The notes under the pieces are model-generated. The model was not told the origin of the DNA, searched no databases, and saw nothing but the letters and a program-made list of their open reading frames with translations. Positions 49,401 through 62,502 of a DNA stretch of 64,000 nt are shown here, one piece after another. Within the stretch, counting starts at the first letter, position 1; every line of letters begins with the position of its first letter. This DNA is from Paratinospora sagittata (lineage: Eukaryota > Streptophyta > Magnoliopsida > Ranunculales > Menispermaceae): assembly GCA_035771175.1 (NCBI GenBank), contig CM069590.1, forward strand, positions 30,704,821-30,768,820, in the 5' to 3' direction. Made by a program: the position numbers and the translations under genes.

Positions 49401-49798
49401 CTCTAGTAACACCTAGATGATTCCCATTGTCTCGCACGCCCAAAAAACTTTAGATTGAACAATGTTTTGAATTCAAATCATTTTGTAGTACTCTTGCTCT
49501 TTAACCTTCAACTTCAAATTTTATAAAACACTCATTCTCTGATTTTCAAAAATACAACACGCAGGATATTTGCAAGTTATGTTGAGCTTTTCGAAGAGTT
49601 TTTCAAGAGAAGAAAGTAATGATTCTTGCCTTTGCAAAAAAAGGCTTCGAATTGAATCAAAATTGCAATCTGTCTTGATGTTCAGCTAGTTCTTCATTTT
49701 AACCCTTGTGTGCTAAGATTTGCAGAGGCTATCCATTGTTTAAAACTCTAAGTATATGAAGTGGTCTCGGTAAGATAACACATCAAAAAGGAACACAT
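46417..49798 (+). repeat. 3,382-bp tetrameric higher-order repeat, copy 1 (S-L-S-L)
   Basis: Units 46417 (S), 47243 (L), 48108 (S) and 48934 (L). Position-specific markers: first S has GAATTAATTAAAAG and ends CGAATGGAATC, CTGCCCTG, CTAGGTTC; first L has CTATTCATTCAC, CTAGTTGATTCC and CGAATTAAATC; second S has CTTTCAATATAG and TTTTGCCTGG; second L has CCAGCATTTGGC and GAGCAAAAGGTGG. All recur in the same order in copy 2. Confidence 0.88.
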
Positions 49799-52700
49799 CA
49801 CCTGTTTTGCGTCAAGAACACATCAAACAATAGCTTTCGAATTCTACAAAGATCAAGCTCGAAGAACGAAGACATATGTCATGTCTAATGCATTAGTTTG
49901 ATCTCTGGTGTGTAGGGTAACCCCTCGATCAATCTCAGCACTAAAACTCTGAAAATTTCAAAGTCTTCAAAATCACTTTCGATATAGTATTTTATTTTGA
50001 AAAAAATGTTTTCTGAAAGGTTTTAATCATAATTTTAATGAGTTTTGAATTAATTAAAAGTGTTTAATCTTATATCAAAGTGTTTTGAGTCAATGAAATG
50101 GTTCTTTAGTGTCAAAATATTAATTTTTCAAAAATAAGGCTATCCAGCAATTTGCACGTCTTAGACTAAAATCTGATATTTCTAACGAGAAAAAGGTGGG
50201 CACTTCTGCTTGCTCGATTTTTCTATTGCTTCACAGTTTTGCCAGGTTATCTTAATTGAAATATTCTCTAGTAACACCTAGATGATTCCCATTGTCTCGC
50301 ACGCCCAAAAAACTTTAGATTGAACAATGTTTTGAATTCAAATCATTTTGTAGTACTCATTCTCTGATTTTCAAAAATACAACACGCACGATATTTGCAA
50401 GTTAGATTGAGCTTTTCGAAGAGTTTTTCAAGAGAAGAAAGTAATGATTCTTGCCTTTGCAAAAAAAGGCTTCGAATGGAATCAAAATTGCAATCTGCCC
50501 TGATGTTCAGCTAGGTTCTTCATTTTATCCCTTGTGTGCTAAGATTTGCAGAGGCTATCCCTTGTTTAAAACTCTAAGTATATGAAGTGGTCTCGGTAAG
50601 ATAACACATCAAAAAGGAACAAATCACCTGTTTTGCCTCAAGAACACATCAAACAACAGCTTTCGAATTCTACAAAGATCAAGCTCGAAGAACGAAGACA
50701 TATCTCATGTTTAACGCATTAGTTTGATCCCTGGTGTGTAGGGTAACCCCTCGATCAATCTTAGCACTAAAACTCTGAAAATTGCAAAGTCTTCAAAATC
50801 ACTTTCGATATAGAATTTCATTTTGGCAAAAATGTTTTCCGAAAGGTTTTAATCATAATTTTAATGAGTTTTGAATGATTTAAAAGTGTTTATTCTTATA
50901 TCAAAGTGTTTTGAGTCAATGAAATGGTTCTTTAGTGTCAAAATATTAATTTTTCAAAAATAAGGCTATCCAGCAATTGGCACGTCTTAGACTAAAATCT
51001 TATATTTCTAACGAGAAAAATGTGGGCACTTCTGCTTGCTCGATTTTTCTATTCATTCACAGTTTTGCCAGGTTATCTTAATCGAAATATTCTCTAGTAA
51101 CACCTAGTTGATTCCCATTGTCTCGCACGCCCAAAAAACTTTAGATTGAACAATGTTTTGAATTCAAATCATTTTGTAGTACTCTTGCTCTTTAACCTTC
51201 AACTTCAAATTTTATAAAACACTCATTCTCTGATTTTCAAAAATACAACACGCAGGATATTTGCAAGTTATGTTGAGCTTTTCGAAGAGTTTTTCAAGAG
51301 AAGAAAGTAATGATTCTTGCCTTTGCAAAAAAAGGCTTCGAATTAAATCAAAATTGCAATCTGTCTTGATGTTCAGCTAGTTCTTCATTTTAACCCTTGT
51401 GTGCTAAGATTTGCAGAGGCTATCCATTGTTTAAAACTCTAAGTATATGAAGTGGTCTCGGTAAGATAACACATCAAAAAGGAACACATCACCTGTTTTG
51501 CGTCAAGAACACATCAAACAATAGCTTTCGAATTCTACAAAGATCAAGCTCGAAGAACGAAGACATATGTCATGTCTAATGCATTAGTTTGATCTCTGGT
51601 GTGTAGGGTAACCCCTCGATCAATCTCAGCACTAAAACTCTGAAAATTTCAAAGTCTTCAAAATCACTTTCAATATAGTATTTTATTTTGAAAAAAATGT
51701 TTTCTGAAAGGTTTTAATCATAATTTTAATGAGTTTTGAATTATTTAAAAGTGTTTAATCTTATATCAAAGTGTTTTGAGTCAATGAAATGGTTCTTTAG
51801 TGTCAAAATATTAATTTTTCAAAAATAAGGCTATCCAGCAATTTGCACGTCTTAGACTAAAATCTGATATTTCTAACGAGAAAAAGGTGGGCACTTCTGC
51901 TTGCTCGATTTTTTTATTGCTTCACAGTTTTGCCTGGTTATCTTAATTGAAATATTCTCTAGTAACACCTAGATGATTCCCATTGTCTCGCACGCCCAAA
52001 AAACTTTAGATTGAACAATGTTTTGAATTCAAATCATTTTGTAGTACTCATTCTCTGATTTTCAAAAATACAACACGCACGATATTTGCAAGTTAGATTG
52101 AGCTTTTCGAAGAGTTTTTCAAGAGAAGAAAGTAATGATTCTTGCCTTTGCAAAAAAAGGCTTCGAATTGAATCAAAATTGCAATCTGTCTTGATGTTCA
52201 GCTAGTTTCTTCATTTTATCCCTTGTGTGCTAAGATTTGCAGAGGCTATCCCTTGTTTAAAACTCTAAGTATATGAAGTGGTCTCGGTAAGATAACACAT
52301 CAAAAAGGAACAAATCACCTGTTTTGCCTCAAGAACACATCAAACAACAGCTTTCGAATTCTACAAAGATCAAGCTCGAAGAACGAAGACATATCTCATG
52401 TTTAACGCATTAGTTTGATCCCTGGTGTGTAGGGTAACCCCTCGATCAATCTTAGCACTAAAACTCTGAAAATTGCAAAGTCTTCAAAATCACTTTCGAT
52501 ATAGAATTTCATTTTGGCAAAAATGTTTTCCGAAAGGTTTTAATCATAATTTTAATGAGTTTTGAATGATTTAAAAGTGTTTATTCTTATATCAAAGTGT
52601 TTTGAGTCAATGAAATGGTTCTTTAGTGTCAAAATATTAATTTTTCAAAAATAAGGCTATCCAGCATTTGGCACGTCTTAGACTAAAATCTTATATTTCT

Positions 52701-53180
52701 AACGAGCAAAAGGTGGGCACTTCTGCTTGCTCGATTTTTCTATTCCTTCACAGTTTTGCCAGGTTATCTTAATCGAAATATTCTCTAGTAACACCTAGAT
52801 GATTCCCATTGTCTCGCACGCCCAAAAAACTTTAGATTGAACAATGTTTTGAATTCAAATCATTTTGTAGTACTCTTGCTCTTTAACCTTCAACTTCAAA
52901 TTTTATAAAACACTCATTCTCTGATTTTCAAAAATACAACACGCAGGATATTTGCAAGTTATGTTGAGCTTTTCGAAGAGTTTTTCAAGAGAAGAAAGTA
53001 ATGATTCTTGCCTTTGCAAAAAAAGGCTTCGAATTGAATCAAAATTGCAATCTGTCTTGATGTTCAGCTAGTTCTTCATTTTAACCCTTGTGTGCTAAGA
53101 TTTGCAGAGGCTATCCATTGTTTAAAACTCTAAGTATATGAAGTGGTCTCGGTAAGATAACACATCAAAAAGGAACACAT
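49799..53180 (+). repeat. 3,382-bp tetrameric higher-order repeat, copy 2
   Basis: Units 49799 (S), 50625 (L), 51490 (S) and 52316 (L) repeat every position marker of copy 1 at an offset of exactly 3,382 bp. The only difference I noticed is AGCTCGAAG here against AGCTAGAAG in the first S of copy 1. A third copy starts at 53181 with a matching first S unit, but the next unit (54007) is of the second-L kind, so the tetramer ends there. Confidence 0.88.
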
Positions 53181-54871
53181 CACCTGTTTTGCGTCAAGAA
53201 CACATCAAACAATAGCTTTCGAATTCTACAAAGATCAAGCTAGAAGAACGAAGACATATGTCATGTCTAATGCATTAGTTTGATCTCTGGTGTGTAGGGT
53301 AACCCCTCGATCAATCTCAGCACTAAAACTCTGAAAATTTCAAAGTCTTCAAAATCACTTTCGATATAGTATTTTATTTTGAAAAAAATGTTTTCTGAAA
53401 GGTTTTAATCATAATTTTAATGAGTTTTGAATTAATTAAAAGTGTTTAATCTTATATCAAAGTGTTTTGAGTCAATGAAATGGTTCTTTAGTGTCAAAAT
53501 ATTAATTTTTCAAAAATAAGGCTATCCAGCAATTTGCACGTCTTAGACTAAAATCTGATATTTCTAACGAGAAAAAGGTGGGCACTTCTGCTTGCTCGAT
53601 TTTTCTATTGCTTCACAGTTTTGCCAGGTTATCTTAATTGAAATATTCTCTAGTAACACCTAGATGATTCCCATTGTCTCGCACGCCCAAAAAACTTTAG
53701 ATTGAACAATGTTTTGAATTCAAATCATTTTGTAGTACTCATTCTCTGATTTTCAAAAATACAACACGCACGATATTTGCAAGTTAGATTGAGCTTTTCG
53801 AAGAGTTTTTCAAGAGAAGAAAGTAATGATTCTTGCCTTTGCAAAAAAAGGCTTCGAATGGAATCAAAATTGCAATCTGCCCTGATGTTCAGCTAGGTTC
53901 TTCATTTTATCCCTTGTGTGCTAAGATTTGCAGAGGCTATCCCTTGTTTAAAACTCTAAGTATATGAAGTGGTCTCGGTAAGATAACACATCAAAAAGGA
54001 ACAAATCACCTGTTTTGCCTCAAGAACACATCAAACAACAGCTTTCGAATTCTACAAAGATCAAGCTCGAAGAACGAAGACATATCTCATGTTTAACGCA
54101 TTAGTTTGATCCCTGGTGTGTAGGGTAACCCCTCGATCAATCTTAGCACTAAAACTCTGAAAATTGCAAAGTCTTCAAAATCACTTTCGATATAGAATTT
54201 CATTTTGACAAAAATGTTTTCCGAAAGGTTTTAATCATAATTTTAATGAGTTTTGAATGATTTAAAAGTGTTTATTCTTATATCAAAGTGTTTTGAGTCA
54301 ATGAAATGGTTCTTTAGTGTCAAAATATTAATTTTTCAAAAATAAGGCTATCCAGCAATTGGCACGTCTTAGACTAAAATCTTATATTTCTAACGAGCAA
54401 AAGGTGGGCACTTCTGCTTGCTCGATTTTTCTATTCCTTCACAGTTTTGCCAGGTTATCTTAATCGAAATATTCTCTAGTAACACCTAGATGATTCCCAT
54501 TGTCTCGCACGCCCAAAAAACTTTAGATTGAACAATGTTTTGAATTCAAATCATTTTGTAGTACTCTTGCTCTTTAACCTTCAACTTCAAATTTTATAAA
54601 ACACTCATTCTCTGATTTTCAAAAATACAACACGCAGGATATTTGCAAGTTATGTTGAGCTTTTCGAAGAGTTTTTCAAGAGAAGAAAGTAATGATTCTT
54701 GCCTTTGCAAAAAAAGGCTTCGAATTGAATCAAAATTGCAATCTGTCTTGATGTTCAGCTAGTTCTTCATTTTAACCCTTTTGTGCTAAGATTTGCAGAG
54801 GCTATCCATTGTTTAAAACTCTAAGTATATGAAGTGGTCTCGGTAAGATAACACATCAAAAAGGAACACAT

Positions 54872-57428
54872 CACCTGTTTTGCGTCAAGAACACATCAAA
54901 CAATAGCTTTCGAATTCTACAAAGATCAAGCTAGAAGAACGAAGACATATGTCATGTCTAATGCATTAGTTTGATCTCTGGTGTGTAGGGTAACCCCTCG
55001 ATCAATCTCAGCACTAAAACTCTGAAAATTTCAAAGTCTTCAAAATCACTTTCGATATAGTATTTTATTTTGAAAAAAATGTTTTCTGAAAGGTTTTAAT
55101 CATAATTTTAATGAGTTTTGAATTAATTAAAAGTGTTTAATCTTATATCAAAGTGTTTTGAGTCAATGAAATGGTTCTTTAGTGTCAAAATATTAATTTT
55201 TCAAAAATAAGGCTATCCAGCAATTTGCACGTCTTAGACTAAAATCTGATATTTCTAACGAGAAAAAGGTGGGCACTTCTGCTTGCTCGATTTTTCTATT
55301 GCTTCACAGTTTTGCCAGGTTATCTTAATTGAAATATTCTCTAGTAACACCTAGATGATTCCCATTGTCTCGCACGCCCAAAAAACTTTAGATTGAACAA
55401 TGTTTTGAATTCAAATCATTTTGTAGTACTCATTCTCTGATTTTCAAAAATACAACACGCACGATATTTGCAAGTTAGATTGAGCTTTTCGAAGAGTTTT
55501 TCAAGAGAAGAAAGTAATGATTCTTGCCTTTGCAAAAAAAGGCTTCGAATTGAATCAAAATTGCAATCTGTCTTGATGTTCAACTAGTTTCTTCATTTTA
55601 TCCCTTGTGTGCTAAGATTTGCAGAGGCTATCCCTTGTTTAAAACTCTAAGTATATGAAGTGGTCTCGGTAAGATAACACATCAAAAAGGAACAAATCAC
55701 CTGTTTTGCCTCAAGAACACATCAAACAACAGCTTTCGAATTCTACAAAGATCAAGCTCGAAGAACGAAGACATATCTCATGTTTAACGCATTAGTTTGA
55801 TCCCTGGTGTGTAGGGTAACCCCTCGATCAATCTTAGCACTAAAACTCTGAAAATTGCAAAGTCTTCAAAATCACTTTCGATATAGAATTTCATTTTGAC
55901 AAAACTGTTTTCCGAAAGGTTTTAATCATAATTTTAATGAGTTTTGAATTATTTAAAAGTGTTTATTCTTATATCAAAGTGTTTTGAGTCAATGAAATGG
56001 TTCTTTAGTGTCAAAATATTAATTTTTCAAAAATAAGGCTATCCAGCAATTGGCACGTCTTAGACTAAAATCTTATATTTCTAACGAGAAAAATGTGGGC
56101 ACTTCTGCTTGCTCGATTTTTCTATTCCTTCACAGTTTTGCCAGGTTATCTTAATCGAAATATTCTCTAGTAACACCTAGATGATTCCCATTGTCTCGCA
56201 CGCCCAAAAAACTTTAGATTGAACATTGTTTTGAATTCAAATCATTTTGTAGTACTCTTGCTCTTTAACCTTCAACTTCAAATTTTATAAAACACTCATT
56301 CTCTGATTTTCAAAAATACAACACGCAGGATATTTGCAAGTTATGTTGAGCTTTTCGAAGAGTTTTTCAAGAGAAGAAAGTAATGATTCTTGCCTTTGCA
56401 AAAAAAGGCTTCGAATTGAATCAAAATTGCAATCTGTCTTGATGTTCAGCTAGTTTCTTCATTTTATCCCTTGTGTGCTAAGATTTGCAGAGGCTATCCC
56501 TTGTTTAAAACTCTAAGTATATGAAGTGGTCTCGGTAAGATAACACATCAAAAAGGAACAAATCACCTGTTTTGCCTCAAGAACACATCAAACAACAGCT
56601 TTCGAATTCTACAAAGATCAAGCTCGAAGAACGAAGACATATCTCATGTTTAACGCATTAGTTTGATCCCTGGTGTGTAGGGTAACCCCTCGATCAATCT
56701 TAGCACTAAAACTCTGAAAATTGCAAAGTCTTCAAAATCACTTTCGATATAGAATTTCATTTTGACAAAAATGTTTTCCGAAAGGTTTTAATCATAATTT
56801 TAATGAGTTTTGAATGATTTAAAAGTGTTTATTCTTATATCAAAGTGTTTTGAGTCAATGAAATGGTTCTTTAGTGTCAAAATATTAATTTTTCAAAAAT
56901 AAGGCTATCCAGCAATTGGCACGTCTTAGACTAAAATCTTATATTTCTAACGAGCAAAAGGTGGGCACTTCTGCTTGCTCGATTTTTCTATTCCTTCACA
57001 GTTTTGCCAGGTTATCTTAATCGAAATATTCTCTAGTAACACCTAGATGATTCCCATTGTCTCGCACGCCCAAAAAACTTTAGATTGAACAATGTTTTGA
57101 ATTCAAATCATTTTGTAGTACTCTTGCTCTTTAACCTTCAACTTCAAATTTTATAAAACACTCATTCTCTGATTTTCAAAAATACAACACGCAGGATATT
57201 TGCAAGTTATGTTGAGCTTTTCGAAGAGTTTTTCAAGAGAAGAAAGTAATGATTCTTGCCTTTGCAAAAAAAGGCTTCGAATTGAATCAAAATTGCAATC
57301 TGTCTTGATGTTCAGCTAGTTCTTCATTTTAACCCTTGTGTGCTAAGATTTGCAGAGGCTATCCATTGTTTAAAACTCTAAGTATATGAAGTGGTCTCGG
57401 TAAGATAACACATCAAAAAGGAACACAT
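54872..57428 (+). repeat. 2,557-bp trimeric higher-order repeat, copy 1 (S-L'-L)
   Basis: Units 54872 (S, 826), 55698 (L', 866) and 56564 (L, 865). L' is marked by GACAAAACTGTTTTCC, GAATTATTTAAAAG, GAGAAAAATGTGG and a TAGTTTCTTC...CCCTTG tail. L has GAATGATTTAAAAG, GAGCAAAAGGTGG and a TAGTTCTTC...CCATTG tail. Private changes in this copy: TTCAACTAG near 55579 and GAACATTG near 56221. Confidence 0.85.
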
Positions 57429-59985
57429 CACCTGTTTTGCGTCAAGAACACATCAAACAATAGCTTTCGAATTCTACAAAGATCAAGCTAGAAGAACGAA
57501 GACATATGTCATGTCTAATGCATTAGTTTGATCTCTGGTGTGTAGGGTAACCCCTCGATCAATCTCAGCACTAAAACTCTGAAAATTTCAAAGTCTTCAA
57601 AATCACTTTCGATATAGTATTTTATTTTGAAAAAAATGTTTTCTGAAAGGTTTTAATCATAATTTTAATGAGTTTTGAATTAATTAAAAGTGTTTAATCT
57701 TATATCAAAGTGTTTTGAGTCAATGAAATGGTTCTTTAGTGTCAAAATATTAATTTTTCAAAAATAAGGCTATCCAGCAATTTGCACGTCTTAGACTAAA
57801 ATCTGATATTTCTAACGAGAAAAAGGTGGGCACTTCTGCTTGCTCGATTTTTCTATTGCTTCACAGTTTTGCCAGGTTATCTTAATTGAAATATTCTCTA
57901 GTAACACCTAGATGATTCCCATTGTCTCGCACGCCCAAAAAACTTTATATTGAACAATGTTTTGAATTCAAATCATTTTGTAGTACTCATTCTCTGATTT
58001 TCAAAAATACAACACGCACGATATTTGCAAGTTAGATTGAGCTTTTCGAAGAGTTTTTCAAGAGAAGAAAGTAATGATTCTTGCCTTTGCAAAAAAAGGC
58101 TTCGAATTGAATCAAAATTGCAATCTGTCTTGATGTTCAGCTAGTTTCTTCATTTTATCCCTTGTGTGCTAAGATTTGCAGAGGCTATCCCTTGTTTAAA
58201 ACTCTAAGTATATGAAGTGGTCTCGGTAAGATAACACATCAAAAAGGAACAAATCACCTGTTTTGCCTCAAGAACACATCAAACAACAGCTTTCGAATTC
58301 TACAAAGATCAAGCTCGAAGAACGAAGACATATCTCATGTTTAACGCATTAGTTTGATCCCTGGTGTGTAGGGTAACCCCTCGATCAATCTTAGCACTAA
58401 AACTCTGAAAATTGCAAAGTCTTCAAAATCACTTTCGATATAGAATTTCATTTTGACAAAACTGTTTTCCGAAAGGTTTTAATCATAATTTTAATGAGTT
58501 TTGAATTATTTAAAAGTGTTTATTCTTATATCAAAGTGTTTTGAGTCAATGAAATGGTTCTTTAGTGTCAAAATATTAATTTTTCAAAAATAAGGCTATC
58601 CAGCAATTGGCACGTCTTAGACTAAAATCTTATATTTCTAACGAGAAAAATGTGGGCACTTCTGCTTGCTCGATTTTTCTATTCCTTCACAGTTTTGCCA
58701 GGTTATCTTAATCGAAATATTCTCTAGTAACACCTAGATGATTCCCATTGTCTCGCACGCCCAAAAAACTTTAGATTGAACAATGTTTTGAATTCAAATC
58801 ATTTTGTAGTACTCTTGCTCTTTAACCTTCAACTTCAAATTTTATAAAACACTCATTCTCTGATTTTCAAAAATACAACACGCAGGATATTTGCAAGTTA
58901 TGTTGAGCTTTTCGAAGAGTTTTTCAAGAGAAGAAAGTAATGATTCTTGCCTTTGCAAAAAAAGGCTTCGAATTGAATCAAAATTGCAATCTGTCTTGAT
59001 GTTCAGCTAGTTTCTTCATTTTATCCCTTGTGTGCTAAGATTTGCAGAGGCTATCCCTTGTTTAAAACTCTAAGTATATGAAGTGGTCTCGGTAAGATAA
59101 CACATCAAAAAGGAACAAATCACCTGTTTTGCCTCAAGAACACATCAAACAACAGCTTTCGAATTCTACAAAGATCAAGCTCGAAGAACGAAGACATATC
59201 TCATGTTTAACGCATTAGTTTGATCCCTGGTGTGTAGGGTAACCCCTCGATCAATCTTAGCACTAAAACTCTGAAAATTGCAAAGTCTTCAAAATCACTT
59301 TCGATATAGAATTTCATTTTGACAAAAATGTTTTCCGAAAGGTTTTAATCATAATTTTAATGAGTTTTGAATGATTTAAAAGTGTTTATTCTTATATCAA
59401 AGTGTTTTGAGTCAATGAAATGGTTCTTTAGTGTCAAAATATTAATTTTTCAAAAATAAGGCTATCCAGCAATTGGCACGTCTTAGACTAAAATCTTATA
59501 TTTCTAACGAGCAAAAGGTGGGCACTTCTGCTTGCTCGATTTTTCTATTCCTTCACAGTTTTGCCAGGTTATCTTAATCGAAATATTCTCTAGTAACACC
59601 TAGATGATTCCCATTGTCTCGCACGCCCAAAAAACTTTAGATTGAACAATGTTTTGAATTCAAATCATTTTGTAGTACTCTTGCTCTTTAACCTTCAACT
59701 TCAAATTTTATAAAACACTCATTCTCTGATTTTCAAAAATACAACACGCAGGATATTTGCAAGTTATGTTGAGCTTTTCGAAGAGTTTTTCAAGAGAAGA
59801 AAGTAATGATTCTTGCCTTTGCAAAAAAAGGCTTCGAATTGAATCAAAATTGCAATCTGTCTTGATGTTCAGCTAGTTCTTCATTTTAACCCTTGTGTGC
59901 TAAGATTTGCAGAGGCTATCCATTGTTTAAAACTCTAAGTATATGAAGTGGTCTCGGTAAGATAACACATCAAAAAGGAACACAT
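57429..59985 (+). repeat. 2,557-bp trimeric higher-order repeat, copy 2
   Basis: Units 57429 (S), 58255 (L') and 59121 (L) repeat the trimer with the same markers, including GACAAAACTGTTTTCC in L' near 58457. It differs from copy 1 by a few bases (CTTTATATTG near 57945). A following S at 59986 begins as a third copy, but the next unit (60812) lacks the AAACTG change and has an A-style tail, so the pattern breaks. Confidence 0.85.
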
Positions 59986-62502
59986 CACCTGTTTTGCGTC
60001 AAGAACACATCAAACAATAGCTTTCGAATTCTACAAAGATCAAGCTAGAAGAACGAAGACATATGTCATGTCTAATGCATTAGTTTGATCTCTGGTGTGT
60101 AGGGTAACCCCTCGATCAATCTCAGCACTAAAACTCTGAAAATTTCAAAGTCTTCAAAATCACTTTCGATATAGTATTTTATTTTGAAAAAAATGTTTTC
60201 TGAAAGGTTTTAATCATAATTTTAATGAGTTTTGAATTAATTAAAAGTGTTTAATCTTATATCAAAGTGTTTTGAGTCAATGAAATGGTTCTTTAGTGTC
60301 AAAATATTAATTTTTCAAAAATAAGGCTATCCAGCAATTTGCACGTCTTAGACTAAAATCTGATATTTCTAACGAGAAAAAGGTGGGCACTTCTGCTTGC
60401 TCGATTTTTCTATTGCTTCACAGTTTTGCCAGGTTATCTTAATTGAAATATTCTCTAGTAACACCTAGATGATTCCCATTGTCTCGCACGCCCAAAAAAC
60501 TTTAGATTGAACAATGTTTTGAATTCAAATCATTTTGTAGTACTCATTCTCTGATTTTCAAAAATACAACACGCACGATATTTGCAAGTTAGATTGAGCT
60601 TTTCGAAGAGTTTTTCAAGAGAAGAAAGTAATGATTCTTGCCTTTGCAAAAAAAGGCTTCGAATTGAATCAAAATTGCAATCTGTCTTGATGTTCAGCTA
60701 GTTTCTTCATTTTATCCCTTGTGTGCTAAGATTTGCAGAGGCTATCCCTTGTTTAAAACTCTAAGTATATGAAGTGGTCTCGGTAAGATAACACATCAAA
60801 AAGGAACAAATCACCTGTTTTGCCTCAAGAACACATCAAACAACAGCTTTCGAATTCTACAAAGATCAAGCTCGAAGAACGAAGACATATCTCATGTTTA
60901 ACGCATTAGTTTGATCCCTGGTGTGTAGGGTAACCCCTCGATCAATCTTAGCACTAAAACTCTGAAAATTGCAAAGTCTTCAAAATCACTTTCGATATAG
61001 AATTTCATTTTGACAAAAATGTTTTCCGAAAGGTTTTAATCATAATTTTAATGAGTTTTGAATTATTTAAAAGTGTTTATTCTTATATCAAAGTGTTTTG
61101 AGTCAATGAAATGGTTCTTTAGTGTCAAAATATTAATTTTTCAAAAATAACGCTATCCAGCAATTGGCACGTCTTAGACTAAAATCTTATATTTCTAACG
61201 AGAAAAATGTGGGCACTTCTGCTTGCTCGATTTTTCTATTCCTTCACAGTTTTGCCAGGTTATCTTAATCGAAATATTCTCTAGTAACACCTAGATGATT
61301 CCCATTGTCTCGCACGCCCAAAAAACTTTAGATTGAACAATGTTTTGAATTCAAATCATTTTGTAGTACTCTTGCTCTTTAACCTTCAACTTCAAATTTT
61401 ATAAAACACTCATTCTCTGATTTTCAAAAATACAACACGCAGGATATTTGCAAGTTATGTTGAGCTTTTCGAAGAGTTTTTCAAGAGAAGAAAGTAATGA
61501 TTCTTGCCTTTGCAAAAAAAGGCTTCGAATTGAATCAAAATTGCAATCTGTCTTGATGTTCAGCTAGTTCTTCATTTTAACCCTTGTGTGCTAAGATTTG
61601 CAGAGGCTATCCATTGTTTAAAACTCTAAGTATATGAAGTGGTCTCGGTAAGATAACACATCAAAAAGGAACACATCACCTGTTTTGCGTCAAGAGCACA
61701 TCAAACAATAGCTTTCGAATTCTACAAAGATCAAGCTCGAAGAACGAAGACATATGTCATGTCTAATGCATTAGTTTGATCTCTGGTGTGTAGGGTAACC
61801 CCTCGATCAATCTCAGCATTAAAACTCTGAAAATTTCAAAGTCTTCAAAATCACTTTCGATATAGTATTTTATTTTGAAAAAAATGTTTTCTGAAAGGTT
61901 TTAATCATAATTTTAATGAGTTTTGAATTATTTAAAAGTGTTTAATCTTATATCAAAGTGTTTTGAGTCAATGAAATGGTTCTTTAGTGTCAAAATATTA
62001 ATTTTTCAAAAATAAGGCTATCCAGCAATTTGCACGTCTTAGACTAAAATCTGATATTTCTAACGAGAAAAATGTGGGCACTTCTGCTTGCTCGATTTTT
62101 CTATTCCTTCACAGTTTTGCCAGGTTATCTTAATTGAAATTTTCTCTAGTAACACCTAGATGATTCCCATTGTCTCGCACGCCCAAAAAACTTTAGATTG
62201 AACAATGTTTTGAATTCAAATCCTTTTGTAGTACTCATTCTCTGATTTTCAAAAATACAACACGCACGATATTTGCAAGTTAGATTGAGCTTTTCGAAGA
62301 GTTTTTCAAGAGAAGAAAGTAATGATTCTTGCCTTTGCAAAAAAAGGCTTCGAATGGAATCAAAATTGCAATCTGCCCTGATGTTCAGCTAGGTTCTTCA
62401 TTTTATCCCTTGTGTGCTAAGATTTGCAGAGGCTATCCCTTGTTTAAAACTCTAAGTATATGAAGTGGTCTCGGTAAGATAACACATCAAAAAGGAACAA
62501 AT
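59986..62502 (+). repeat. Irregular S-L-S stretch after the trimers
   Basis: Units 59986 (S), 60812 (L, 865) and 61677 (S). Unit 60812 combines GAATTATTTAAAAG of L' with the tail of L and has a private AATAACGCTATCC. Unit 61677 has private CAAGAGCACATC, CAGCATTAAAAC, GAAATTTTCTC and AAATCCTTTTG, and carries the CGAATGGAATC...CTGCCCTG tail of the tetramer's first S. This is a recombinant zone. Confidence 0.75.

Noticed and set aside
62146..62340. A 64-codon minus-strand open frame in a short satellite unit
   Set aside because: It is open only because this unit carries private substitutions (for example AAATCCTTTTG). The same frame is interrupted in sister units, so it is not conserved.
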